A stretch of 9,567 nucleotides of DNA from Candidatus Eiseniibacteriota bacterium (GCA_020431745.1 JAGQHR010000079.1:1-9567); one strand, 5' to 3'. Positions 1 through 6,648 are shown, counted from the first letter of the stretch. The notes: a model not told the origin generated them from the sequence alone. Program-made: numbers and translations.

Positions 1-357
1 GACGAGCGCTTCCTCGTATTGCAGTTTGTGCTCCGGACAAAGACCGGGCAGCGAGTAGTCGAGCTTGCCGTCGATCCTTACGTGCGGGATGGACGTAACG
101 TGATAGCGCGTGGCCCGAGCCTCGGTCTCTTCCGTTGCGAATGGGTCGATCGACCCGTTGAGGTGGTTCTCGATATGGATGAATTGAGCGCCGTATTCTT
201 CGTCGAGCTCCCGGAGAGCGCACCGCGCCTCTGGACAGGTCGCTCAAGCGACGTCGCCGAACTCTTCTCCAGAGACTCGCTTGAGAACACCGGCCTGAGC
301 GGGCAGACAAATGAAGAAGAAAAGAAGCACGGCGGAAACGCGAATGCGGGCGTCCAT
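1..357 (-). CDS. Probable secreted thioredoxin-like selenoprotein (in-frame TGA, UxxC motif), 3' end outside window
   Basis: Seen: ATG at 355-357 is preceded by GGAGG with a 5-nt spacer. Residues 1-22 form a signal peptide (MDARIR, then a VLLFFFICLP core, then AQA before the likely cleavage at Gly23). Codon 38 is TGA (244-246); the frame then stays open to the window edge (119 codons seen). After it come A-T-C-P-E-A-R-C-A-L (39-48), E-L-D-E-E-Y-G (50-56), a hydrophobic strand F-I-H-I (59-62), D-P-F-A-T (71-75) and T-S-I-P-H-V (88-93), which looks like the cis-proline loop. Family knowledge: secreted thioredoxin/Omp28-like domains carry E-x-F-T-x-T-W-C-x-x-C followed by an A-L-x-x-L-x-x-E-Y-G helix. 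Aligned on E-E-F (31-33), the TGA falls exactly on the first redox Cys, giving U38-x-x-C41. Inference: selenocysteine is inserted and the protein is an extracytoplasmic thiol oxidoreductase. Termination at TGA would leave only a signal peptide plus 15 residues. Alternatives are a nonsense mutation or a base error. A DinB-like gene lies 276 nt upstream on the same strand. Confidence 0.72.
211..234 (-). promoter_or_regulatory. Candidate bacterial SECIS hairpin after the in-frame TGA
   Basis: Read on the minus strand, the apical loop GGT (222-224) begins after 19 nt following the TGA. It is closed by C-G, G-C and C-G pairs (GCGC/GCGC register). A one-G bulge and an AGA/TCT or AGAG/CTCT stem follow below, and two further C-G pairs form past a CC bulge. 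The general bacterial SECIS pattern is a short stem-loop inside the coding region, about 16-37 nt from UGA to the apical loop, with a G in the first two loop positions; this hairpin meets it. In GC-rich DNA hairpins of this size also arise by chance, so it supports the Sec reading but does not prove it. The pairing was worked out by hand, not folded computationally. Confidence 0.55.
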
Positions 358-362
358 AACAC

Positions 363-367
363 CCTCC
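363..367 (-). promoter_or_regulatory. Ribosome binding site of the thioredoxin-like selenoprotein gene
   Basis: GGAGG on the minus strand lies 5 nt upstream of the ATG at 355-357, inside a longer purine run (AAGGGAGGG). It fixes the start so that the frame opens with a clear signal peptide. This shows that the frame containing the TGA is a translated one. Confidence 0.75.
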
Positions 368-459
368 CTTCACTCGAGCGGCTACGATCGCCGGGTTCCG
401 CGAGGGGGGATGCGACCCGAGGGTACTTCTCTCAAGGTGGCATGCGGACCGATGTCGAG

Positions 460-488
460 ATGCTAATCAGTCGCTCGGATCTGTGCAA
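460..488 (-). promoter_or_regulatory. Possible sigma70-like promoter for the thioredoxin-like gene
   Basis: On the minus strand TTGCAC (483-488) and TAGCAT (460-465) are separated by 17 nt, in a locally AT-richer patch of otherwise GC-rich spacer. The -35 matches the consensus at three of six positions and the -10 at four of six. The leader would be about 95 nt. The match is weak. It lies in the gap after the DinB-like gene and would let the thioredoxin-like gene be transcribed on its own. Confidence 0.3.
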
Positions 489-633
489 TGGTTTTGTGTG
501 TCGCGCGGATTGAGCGCGCCCGCATCGAGCGCGATCGTGAAAGCGGCGTCGTCGGGATGCGACGGTCGGATGTGGTGCTTCTCCGCTTCGAGCCCTGTTG
601 CGCGATCGGATCCGGGGAACATCCGGCGGGGGA

Positions 634-1191
634 TCACCGCGCTTCGCTGTCCGTTCCACCCGTGAGGTAGGACTCGGGTGCGCGATTGAACGCTTGGGAC
701 TGCCCCTTGGCTACCGAGAGGGTTTCCCAAGCGGAGCCGCGCCACGTCCGTGCGAGCAGCACGATCTGCCCCACGTGATATGCATAGTGCGTCATCTGCC
801 GTTGAATCGCCTGCAGCACCGACAACCCTTCGCCACGGATGCGGACCTCGCGCGTGAGGTCCGACTCGGAGAGAGGTGAGAGAGCGGCGAACAGAATCTC
901 CCAACCCTCCTCCCACCGCTGCAGCAGCGCATCGCGAGTGTCCGCTGCGTCCAGAAGGAACTCCGAGTCCCGATCGCGGTCCGGCTTTTCGCCGTCCGTG
1001 GTCAGGAAGTCCCGCCAACGGGACCGCAGATTGCCTGCGACATGTTTGACGATGATCGCGACGCTGTTGCCGTCGGTTTCCATGAGGCGGAAGATCTCTT
1101 CGTCCGTGAGCTGGTCGATCGCACGATCGGCGAGCTGCTTGGTGCGACGAAACTCGCGCAGGGAAAGCTCGAGGATGTTTTCAGAGATCAC
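634..1191 (-). CDS. DinB/DUF1572-family putative metal-dependent protein
   Basis: A 185-residue protein starts at GTG (1189-1191) behind a perfect AGGAGG with 6-nt spacing and ends with TGA. It has the length and pattern of the DinB/YfiT-like four-helix-bundle superfamily, closest to the DUF1572 branch. An N-terminal helix (residues 7-28) is followed by N-S-V-A-I-I-V-K-H-V-A-G-N (42-54) with His50, then R-W-R-D-F-L (58-63), a middle helix around 85-104 and H-Y-A-Y-H-V-G-Q-I (135-143) with His135 and His139. His50, His135 and His139 match the three-histidine metal site of the superfamily. Some relatives are bacillithiol- or mycothiol-dependent transferases, but the substrate of this branch is not established and cannot be read here. 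The protein has no signal peptide and should be cytoplasmic. It may share transcription with the downstream thioredoxin-like gene, although the 276-nt gap argues for separate control. Confidence 0.88.
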   Translation of the reverse strand: MISENILELSLREFRRTKQLADRAIDQLTDEEIFRLMETDGNSVAIIVKHVAGNLRSRWRDFLTTDGEKPDRDRDSEFLLDAADTRDALLQRWEEGWEILFAALSPLSESDLTREVRIRGEGLSVLQAIQRQMTHYAYHVGQIVLLARTWRGSAWETLSVAKGQSQAFNRAPESYLTGGTDSEAR

Positions 1192-1197
1192 GTGCTA

Positions 1198-1203
1198 CCT
1201 CCT
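1198..1203 (-). promoter_or_regulatory. Strong Shine-Dalgarno site supporting the GTG start of the DinB-like gene
   Basis: AGGAGG on the minus strand stands 6 nt before the GTG at 1189-1191. No ATG lies nearby in this frame, and the full DinB N-terminal helix is only present from this GTG, so the site decides the start. Confidence 0.8.
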
Positions 1204-1557
1204 GGCCAGGCCGGCCAGTGTACCAGGCGCGGTCACGCTCCGCGTGGGTTCCGGTCGAATCCGCCACCGCTCGGCGTCATTGCGGTGATCGCCGCCCTCC
1301 CTCTGTCGACTCACCCGTCCTTTCCCGCCCCCGGAGCGTCCGCGGCTTGGATCTTCCCATTCTATAAGGAAGGGCCGGGCCCCGAGGCGGCCTGGGAACC
1401 TCCACGCCCGGTTTCGGGCGGACGGGCATCGATTCGGGGCAAATGACCCATCGTGGAGGGGCAGGCACGCCGAGCGGTCCGTGATACGATTTCCGGGGAC
1501 AGGGATTCGACGAATCGTTCGGGAAGACGGGGCGGCCCTCGCGGAGGGCACACCAAC

Positions 1558-1563
1558 GAGGGG
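1558..1563 (+). promoter_or_regulatory. Ribosome binding site that selects the GTG-1571 start
   Basis: GAGGGG lies 7 nt before the GTG at 1571-1573. The frame is open further upstream to a GTG at 1481, but that codon has no well-placed purine run. The 30 residues it would add look unstructured, while the recognisable beta-strand (P-I-R-L-G-W-L) begins right after GTG-1571. Confidence 0.55.
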
Positions 1564-1570
1564 CATCGGG

Positions 1571-3157
1571 GTGGATCCAATCCGATTGGGCTGGCTCGGT
1601 GGAGCTCGCGAGCCGTGGCAACAGCGTACCCTGGATCTCCTCCGCCTCGAGCCGGGCGTGGAAACGGTCTCGCTCCCGTCCGAAGCTTCGATGTCGCCCT
1701 CGAATCCACTCGGGCTGGAGGTCGTGCTCGTCTTCGGCGATTCCCCGGACGAGATTCCGGCCTCGATTCTCCCGAACCTGCCTCTGGGCGTCTGGTCGCT
1801 CGAGCTCGATCCGCGCCTGGTCGACGTCGGTCGCGCCCTCGATGACGAGCCGACCATCGGGGCGGCGTTGGTTCGACGGTGGTGCGATCGTGACCGGATC
1901 CTCCGCGATACGCTGGTCGACGGCGAGTTCCTGGTTCGCCGGCACTCCTGGAGCAAGACCCGGCGCCGTGTCCTCGAGCAGGTTCAGACCTGGCCGGCGT
2001 TGGCCATCCGGAGGCTCCGCACCAATGGCCATCGCACGGGGGGGCTCGTCGCTGCTCTACCGCGCGAAGTCGGCTCGGGCGGATCGTTGCCGGTGGGATC
2101 CGCCGGCGCCGGACAGCTTTGGCAGCTGCGCCGCCGGGAGCTTTCGGGATTGTGGCGCCGAGTCGGGCAGGAGTTCGTGGAGCAGGATTGGAACGTGGGC
2201 GTGATCGCGAGCTCCATCGAGCACTGGCTCGGACCGCACCTCGCAGAAGCCGCGCATCGTGAAGATGGCGGGATCGCGTCGATTCTTCCGCCACAGTCCA
2301 CGCGGTGGCTTCCCCGACAGGGGCGTAATCTCTCCCTGGCCGATCCGTTCGTTCTGATCCACGACGGACGGTCCGTCGTCCTTGTCGAGTCGCTATCGCA
2401 CCAGCATGGTCGGGGGGTGATCGCGGCGGTGTCGGGGATCGACGAGCCGGCGGTGTCGGTGTCGCGCACCGTCCTCCGTTCATGGTCGCATCTGTCCTAT
2501 CCGTACTGCTTCGAGCACGAAGGGACGGTGTGGTGCGTCCCCGAGATGCACGAGGCCGGACGGGTGATGCTGCTCCGCGCCGACCGATTCCCCGATCGCT
2601 GGATCGAAGACTCGGTCCTGCTCGAGGGAGTGCCGGTGGTCGATCCCACCCTGTTTCAGCACGAAGGATCCTGGTGGATGCTCTGTGGCCGGAGCGATTG
2701 GGACGATTGGACGCACCTGTTTGCCTGGTCGGCTCCCTCCTTGCACGGGCCGTGGACCCCGCACCCCTGGAATCCGCTACGCTCGGACGTGCGCTCGACC
2801 CGGCCGGCGGGGCGTCCCTTCCGGATCGGGGATCGCCTCTATCGACCGACGCAGGACTGCTCCCAGACCTACGGTGGGGCGATTTCGATCAACGAGATCG
2901 TGGAGCTCACCGCGACGTCCTATCGAGAAGTGCCGCGGCTCCGCATCGTGCCGGATCCGAAGGGCCCTTACCCGGACGGCGTGCACACGATCAACTCCGC
3001 CGGCTCGATCACGGTGATCGACGGGAAGCGTCACTTCGTGACCAGTCGTCGTCTGTGGCTCCAGCTTTGGCGCCAGCCGCAACGGCCGCAGGCACGAACC
3101 GCGATGTTCGACTTGGGGCCGGACCTCGATCGCATCGGCTCCGGCGTCGGCGGGTGA
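1571..3157 (+). CDS. Formyltransferase-like / GINT1-type glycosyltransferase-like beta-propeller protein
   Basis: 528 residues from GTG-1571, ending in TGA. Residues 1-150 resemble the degenerate formyltransferase-like N-terminal part found in bacterial glycan-cluster proteins: an opening strand P-I-R-L-G-W-L, L-E-V-V-L-V-F-G (49-56) and G-V-W-S-L-E (73-78). Residues about 250-500 match the GH43-like five-bladed propeller of the glucosamine inositolphosphorylceramide transferase (GINT1-like) family. Visible motifs are A-D-P-F (257-260), H-L-S-Y-P-Y-C-F-E (307-315), V-P-E-M (323-326), D-P-T-L-F (358-362), R-P-A-G (411-414), Y-R-P-T-Q-D-C-S-Q-T-Y-G-G (424-436) and G-V-H-T-I-N-S (470-476). Known: the named plant enzyme adds an amino sugar to a sphingolipid head group; bacterial members occur in surface-polysaccharide clusters with unknown acceptors. 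Inference: a cytoplasmic sugar or acyl-sugar transferase acting on a cell-envelope glycan or glycolipid. No signal peptide or membrane span is seen. Its stop overlaps the next start by 4 nt, indicating translational coupling to the methyltransferase. The substrate cannot be told. Confidence 0.78.
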   Translation: MDPIRLGWLGGAREPWQQRTLDLLRLEPGVETVSLPSEASMSPSNPLGLEVVLVFGDSPDEIPASILPNLPLGVWSLELDPRLVDVGRALDDEPTIGAALVRRWCDRDRILRDTLVDGEFLVRRHSWSKTRRRVLEQVQTWPALAIRRLRTNGHRTGGLVAALPREVGSGGSLPVGSAGAGQLWQLRRRELSGLWRRVGQEFVEQDWNVGVIASSIEHWLGPHLAEAAHREDGGIASILPPQSTRWLPRQGRNLSLADPFVLIHDGRSVVLVESLSHQHGRGVIAAVSGIDEPAVSVSRTVLRSWSHLSYPYCFEHEGTVWCVPEMHEAGRVMLLRADRFPDRWIEDSVLLEGVPVVDPTLFQHEGSWWMLCGRSDWDDWTHLFAWSAPSLHGPWTPHPWNPLRSDVRSTRPAGRPFRIGDRLYRPTQDCSQTYGGAISINEIVELTATSYREVPRLRIVPDPKGPYPDGVHTINSAGSITVIDGKRHFVTSRRLWLQLWRQPQRPQARTAMFDLGPDLDRIGSGVGG

Positions 3158-3819
3158 GCGTGGTGTCTCCGCACGAGGAGGAAGGGACAGCCGCCGGGGC
3201 AGATCCCCCTCCCGATCCGCCTTGGAAGAGCCTGCTGCGGATGCTCGTCGACTGGAGGTTCGCTCGCCGGGTCATCGGGAAACGGCTCGGGTGGACCGTT
3301 CCCATCGAGAACGAGGATCGACGCGTCCTGGAGACGATCATCTTCCCCTATTGCCTGGGCCGGGGTGCGCGATCGGTTCTCTTCGTGGGTTGCGATTGGT
3401 ACACCCGGCACTATCAGCGGCACTTTTTCGAGGGCATCGATTTTTGGACCATCGAGGTGGACCCGAGGAAGCGCAAGTACGGCGCCCGCCAGCACCTCGT
3501 CGCGCCGTTGGAAGAGCTCGAGCGACACGTTCCGGAGGAACGCTTCGACCTGATCCTTTGCAACGGAGTCTACGGTTGGGGGCTCGACGGTCGGGAGCAG
3601 TGTGAGGCCGCGTTTCGGCAGTGTCGCTCCCGCCTCCGTCCGGGCGGTCTTCTCGTCATCGGATGGGACGACGTTCCGGAGCACGATCCGCTCGATCTCG
3701 ACGAGCTGACCTCACTCCGCGCGTTCGATCGGCACGCCGTTCCGGTGTTGGATCACCAATGGCGGTACGTGACCGACACCCCGTACCGGCACACCTACGA
3801 CTTCTACGAAAAGCGCTGA
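3154..3819 (+). CDS. Class I SAM-dependent methyltransferase
   Basis: 221 residues if translation begins at GTG-3154, which overlaps the upstream TGA as GTGA. GTG codons at 3160 and 3163 are alternatives, and no strong Shine-Dalgarno is visible, consistent with coupled re-initiation. The first 25 residues are Pro/Glu-rich and probably disordered. The Rossmann-type methyltransferase core follows: motif I S-V-L-F-V-G-C-D-W-Y-T (74-84), the acidic end of strand 2 W-T-I-E-V-D-P (98-104), motif IV F-D-L-I-L-C-N-G-V-Y-G-W-G (131-143) and the post-motif L-R-P-G-G-L-L-V-I-G-W-D-D-V (161-174). The G-C-D-W-Y-T variant of motif I and the N-G-V-Y-G-W-G signature look like methyltransferases found beside glycosyltransferases. 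Inference: it methylates the product, or a sugar precursor, of the upstream GINT1-like protein. The gene converges with the GT4 gene, whose stop lies 20 nt away on the other strand; no clear terminator hairpin is seen between them. Confidence 0.85.
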   Translation: MSVVSPHEEEGTAAGADPPPDPPWKSLLRMLVDWRFARRVIGKRLGWTVPIENEDRRVLETIIFPYCLGRGARSVLFVGCDWYTRHYQRHFFEGIDFWTIEVDPRKRKYGARQHLVAPLEELERHVPEERFDLILCNGVYGWGLDGREQCEAAFRQCRSRLRPGGLLVIGWDDVPEHDPLDLDELTSLRAFDRHAVPVLDHQWRYVTDTPYRHTYDFYEKR

Positions 3820-3839
3820 CCTCGCCGGCCGCCATGGGT

Positions 3840-4982
3840 TCAGGAGCGCGTTGGCCCGTGACGCTGCTGCGATTCACCCCCGGCTCGGTCGGCGTCCGTG
3901 AGCTCGGCGCCCGTGAGCTCGGCTTCGACCAACTCGAGGTACGCATGCGCGAAAGCCTGCGGTGAGCAATTCCGGTGGATCCAGTCGCGTCCCCGGTTTC
4001 CGAGCTCGGACCGCAGTGCCGGGTCCGCGGCCAGCGCTTCGATGTCCGCCCGATACCGATCCGCCCGATCGTCGTCGTGGATGAAGCGTCCCAGAAGATC
4101 GTCTCCAGCGAGATCGGTTCCCGTGCCCGCCCGCGTGGTCAGCACGGGGAGTCCGGTAGCAAGCGCCTCCGCGAGGACGAGGCTGGCGCCTTCGTAGCGA
4201 GTCGGGAAGAACAGATAGTCGCACGCGGCGTAGAGTGCCGGCATCTCGTCGTGGGGGACGCCGACGCGGGCAATCAGATTGGGGGCGTCGACAGAACCGG
4301 ACGGGAGTGCGGCCACCATGCGGTGTCCCGCGGGCAGCATCGGAAGCAGCTCGCGCAGCACGTCCACGCCCTTCATGAAGACCGGACGACCGCAGTAGAG
4401 GCCGAGGAACTCGTCTTCCGGTAAACCGAGCGCTCTTCGCAATGCCACCCGATCGGGCGCCGGGCCGAAACGATCGATGTCGACGGGATTGCCGATCACG
4501 GCGGTGCGCTTGACGCCGTGGTAGGCGCGGCATTCCTCGGCTGCCCGCCCCGAAACCGCGACCACGGTCCGGTTCCGAAAGCTGAGGTTGTGGAACCACG
4601 TGTCGAGGGTGCGCATCTTGAAATAGGCGAAGAGGCCGACGGAGGTGCCGGTGGCCCGCAGGTACCCGCCGATCGTTCCGTGGGCGATCGCGATCACGCG
4701 CGGGGCCGACACGTTCCAGCCGAACATCCCATTGCAGATGACGAGGTCGAACCGCGCCCGCTCGCGATTGAAGGCACTGCCCAATTGGTGCGCCAGCACG
4801 AAGTCGCCGAAGAGCTTGGGCTGGAGCAGGCCCCGTGTCGCTTCGCCCTTCCCGATTCGGGTGCGGTCGAAGACCTCGACGTCGTAGCCCGCGGTCACGA
4901 GCACGTCGACGAGAGCGGCCGTGACTTTTTCGGCGCCGCCGGGAAAGGTGACCGGATTGGGTGTGACGATCGCGATTCGCAT
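3840..4982 (-). CDS. GT4-family glycosyltransferase
   Basis: 380 residues from ATG (4980-4982) to TGA. The N-terminal GT-B half starts M-R-I-A-I-V-T-P-N and has the glycine loop P-G-G-A-E-K-V (14-20). D-L-V-I-C-N-G-M-F-G (79-88) and A-I-A-H-G-T (98-103) form the acceptor side. V-S-G-R-A-A-E (143-149) and G-N-P-V-D (164-168) mark the domain linker, and the C-terminal donor domain carries the GT4 E-x7-E signature in R-Y-E-G-A-S-L-V-L-A-E (Glu264 and Glu272). These support a retaining transferase using a nucleotide-sugar donor at the cytoplasmic face of the membrane. Donor and acceptor cannot be read. The frame is open far upstream, but this ATG is where the family fold begins. No clear Shine-Dalgarno precedes it, so translation may depend on the MFS gene 29 nt upstream. 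The tail beyond residue about 352 is not conserved-looking and contains a short AELTG/AELTD duplication. Confidence 0.9.
   Translation of the reverse strand: MRIAIVTPNPVTFPGGAEKVTAALVDVLVTAGYDVEVFDRTRIGKGEATRGLLQPKLFGDFVLAHQLGSAFNRERARFDLVICNGMFGWNVSAPRVIAIAHGTIGGYLRATGTSVGLFAYFKMRTLDTWFHNLSFRNRTVVAVSGRAAEECRAYHGVKRTAVIGNPVDIDRFGPAPDRVALRRALGLPEDEFLGLYCGRPVFMKGVDVLRELLPMLPAGHRMVAALPSGSVDAPNLIARVGVPHDEMPALYAACDYLFFPTRYEGASLVLAEALATGLPVLTTRAGTGTDLAGDDLLGRFIHDDDRADRYRADIEALAADPALRSELGNRGRDWIHRNCSPQAFAHAYLELVEAELTGAELTDADRAGGESQQRHGPTRS
3896..3923. repeat. Short in-frame 13-nt direct repeat in the glycosyltransferase tail
   Basis: CCGTGAGCTCGGC occurs at 3896-3908 and again at 3911-3923, a 15-nt period. 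On the minus strand this duplicates five codons (AELTG then AELTD, residues 355-364 of the glycosyltransferase). It is probably a small slippage duplication in an unconserved tail. Confidence 0.6.
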
Positions 4983-5011
4983 GAGTAGTTGGTTCGTTCG
5001 GCCGGAGCCTA

Positions 5012-6493
5012 TCAGGGCGAAGGCCGTCCGGACAGGTCTGCCGTGACGTCTCCGTTCCGTCGGCGCTCGCGAGCCCAGGCCCAGATCCCCACCAGAAGCG
5101 CGATCCCCAACAGCGCGGTGACGACCGCCAGCGTATCTTGAAGACCGTGGACCTGCGCGCCGGGAGCGGCTTCCGTGGCGTCGGTTCCGAGCTGCCCGGC
5201 GCCCCGGGCGAGGGTGCGCGCGGCCCAGAGCGCGCCGATGATCGCGATCCCTGTCGTTTGCCCGAGCGTGCGCGTGATCGCGAGCAGTCCGGAGACCACT
5301 CCCAGCTCGCGGGGAGCCGCCGTCCCCATGATCGCGCTGTTGTTGGGGGATTGGAACAGTCCCATTCCGAGTCCGACCGGGGCGAAGCGCAGCACGAACC
5401 CGAGCATGCCGGTCGTGGCATCGACGGTCCGCAGTCCCAGGTACGCCAGGACCAGAACGGCGAGTCCGATCACGGTGAGTGGCCGGGAGCCGAATCGGTC
5501 GGAGGCGATTCCGGAGAGGGGCGCGGAGATGCCCAGCGCGACGGGAACGGCGGACATGAGCAGTCCGGTCCGCCTGGGATCGAAGGCCAACACGTTCTCG
5601 AGATAGAACGGAACGAGCAGCAGGATGCCGGCCGCGCAGACGAAGGTGACCAGTCCGGTGAACAGGTTCGTCGCCAGGACAGGACTGCGGAAGAGCCGGG
5701 GCGCGATCATCGGCTGCGCGACGTGGAGCTCGATCCATACGAAAACCGCTCCGCTTACGACGAAGCCGGAGAAAAGCTCCAGAATCACAGGGGCCGTGAA
5801 CCCGCGCGTCTGCCCCAGGGTCAGAGCGAGCAGGAGGGTGAGCAGCGAGGCGGAAAAGACCAGGGCCCCGGCGATGTCGAAACGCTGTCCACCCGGAGCA
5901 CGCAACGACGGAACGAACCTCCAGACCAGGATCATCCCCGCGATCCCCACCGGAATATTGACGAAGAAGATCCAATGCCAAGACCAGGTCTCCAAAAGGA
6001 AGCCGCAGAGCGCTGGTCCGATCACGATTCCGATCGAGCCGATCGAGCCGATCACGCCCAGGGCCCGACCCCGTTCCCGAGCCGGGAAGGCTTCGGTGAC
6101 GATCGCGGGACCCAGGGCGAGGATCATCGACGCGCCGATTCCCTGCAGAATCCGTGACGCGATCAGGAGTTCGACATTCGGTGAGATTCCGCAGAGGACC
6201 GACCCGATCGTGAAGACCGCGAACCCGCTGTTGTAGAGAGGCTTCTTTCCCAGGATGTCGGCCAGGCGGCCCACGGTCAGAAGCAGCACCGTCAGGGTCA
6301 GCAGATAGCCCAGAATGACCCACTGCACGACGGAAAATCGCGTATCCAGTGCACGGACCAGGGTCGGAAGAGCCACGTTGACGATGCTGCCATCGACCGT
6401 TGCCAGAAGGACGCCGGCACCGACCGCGGTCATCACCTTCCATCGGTCCCCGTAGGGATTCCCGGTCGTCGCAATTCTCGCTTCTGCTTCCAC
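5012..6493 (-). CDS. MFS transporter, DHA2 (EmrB/QacA-like) 14-helix exporter
   Basis: 493 residues from GTG (6491-6493) to TGA; AAGGAGG lies 11 nt upstream, a slightly long spacing. The chain alternates hydrophobic helices consistent with 14 spans, the DHA2 layout. Signatures: motif D1 D-G-S-I-V-N-V-A-L-P (34-43, with acidic Asp34 in helix 1), motif A G-R-L-A-D-I-L-G-K-K (75-84), R-I-L-Q-G-I-G-A (114-121), the antiporter motif C around 152-164 (G-S-I-G-I-V-I-G-P-A-L-C-G) and H-W-I-F-F-V-N-I-P-V-G (173-183). Known: this family uses proton antiport to export drugs, lipids or other amphiphiles across the inner membrane. Inference: with a glycosyltransferase 29 nt downstream on the same strand, it may export a glycosylated lipid or natural product, but a general multidrug role is equally possible. 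No TetR- or MarR-type regulator, often found beside such genes, is in the window. Confidence 0.93.
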   Translation of the reverse strand: MEAEARIATTGNPYGDRWKVMTAVGAGVLLATVDGSIVNVALPTLVRALDTRFSVVQWVILGYLLTLTVLLLTVGRLADILGKKPLYNSGFAVFTIGSVLCGISPNVELLIASRILQGIGASMILALGPAIVTEAFPARERGRALGVIGSIGSIGIVIGPALCGFLLETWSWHWIFFVNIPVGIAGMILVWRFVPSLRAPGGQRFDIAGALVFSASLLTLLLALTLGQTRGFTAPVILELFSGFVVSGAVFVWIELHVAQPMIAPRLFRSPVLATNLFTGLVTFVCAAGILLLVPFYLENVLAFDPRRTGLLMSAVPVALGISAPLSGIASDRFGSRPLTVIGLAVLVLAYLGLRTVDATTGMLGFVLRFAPVGLGMGLFQSPNNSAIMGTAAPRELGVVSGLLAITRTLGQTTGIAIIGALWAARTLARGAGQLGTDATEAAPGAQVHGLQDTLAVVTALLGIALLVGIWAWARERRRNGDVTADLSGRPSP

Positions 6494-6648
6494 CGCGCGT
6501 GCGGCCTCCTTTGGCCTGCCATCCTGCCGGACAACTCGACGAAAGAGTAAGGATTCGATGAACGTTCCTTCTCGGGTTCCTCTGGTTCCCGGTCGACTCG
6601 GGCACAGGGTACACTGCCGGGCTGGCGAGGGTAGAAAAGGAGAAATCC
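6494..6648. other. Divergent intergenic region between the MFS and TonB receptor genes
   Basis: This 155-nt spacer carries the start signals of two divergent transcription units. On the plus strand TACACT (6610-6615) is a possible -10, but I see no good -35 at 17 nt. An AT-richer stretch lies around 6539-6566. No clear operator palindrome, Fur-box-like repeat or riboswitch was recognised. Confidence 0.35.
6637..6642 (+). promoter_or_regulatory. Ribosome binding site of the TonB receptor gene (GTG start)
   Basis: AAGGAG stands 6 nt before GTG at 6649-6651 and fixes this non-ATG start. The protein then opens with a proper signal peptide. Confidence 0.75.

Larger units (their letters stand above)
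1192..1570. other. Divergent intergenic region between the DinB-like and GINT1-like genes
   Basis: This 379-nt spacer separates two divergent gene starts and must hold both promoters. I see no convincing gene: the open frames here are GC-rich shadows. It contains an AT-richer spot, TTCTATAAGG (1360-1369), which could be part of a -10 element on either strand, but no well-spaced -35 accompanies it. Just after it lies a small GC-rich inverted repeat (1373-1392: GGCC/GGCC outer and GCC/GGC inner pairs around a CCGA loop). No poly-T run follows, so it is not a canonical terminator. Confidence 0.4.

Noticed and set aside
244..246. TGA as a sense codon through global code reassignment
   Set aside because: All six complete genes in the window end in TGA at the expected protein ends, so TGA is a normal stop here.
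78..362. 94-codon minus-strand open frame beginning at 362
   Set aside because: It is out of frame with the signal peptide and thioredoxin-like sequence; its product is Ser/Arg/Thr-rich with no family features. It is a shadow of the selenoprotein frame.
19..513. 164-codon plus-strand open frame
   Set aside because: It lies opposite the thioredoxin-like gene, has no Shine-Dalgarno site and no recognisable domain, and extends past that gene's own start and ribosome binding site.
1373..1392. GC-rich inverted repeat as a rho-independent terminator
   Set aside because: No T-run follows on either strand and it lies upstream of genes on both sides, so a terminator role is unsupported.
1195..2483. 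Overlapping minus-strand open frames opposite the GINT1-like gene
   Set aside because: All are Arg/Pro/Ser-rich antisense shadows without motifs or ribosome binding sites; the plus-strand frame carries the conserved propeller motifs.
5138..6157. 339-codon plus-strand open frame opposite the MFS gene
   Set aside because: Its Glu/Gly/Arg/Asp-rich composition mirrors hydrophobic codons on the other strand; no recognisable protein features.
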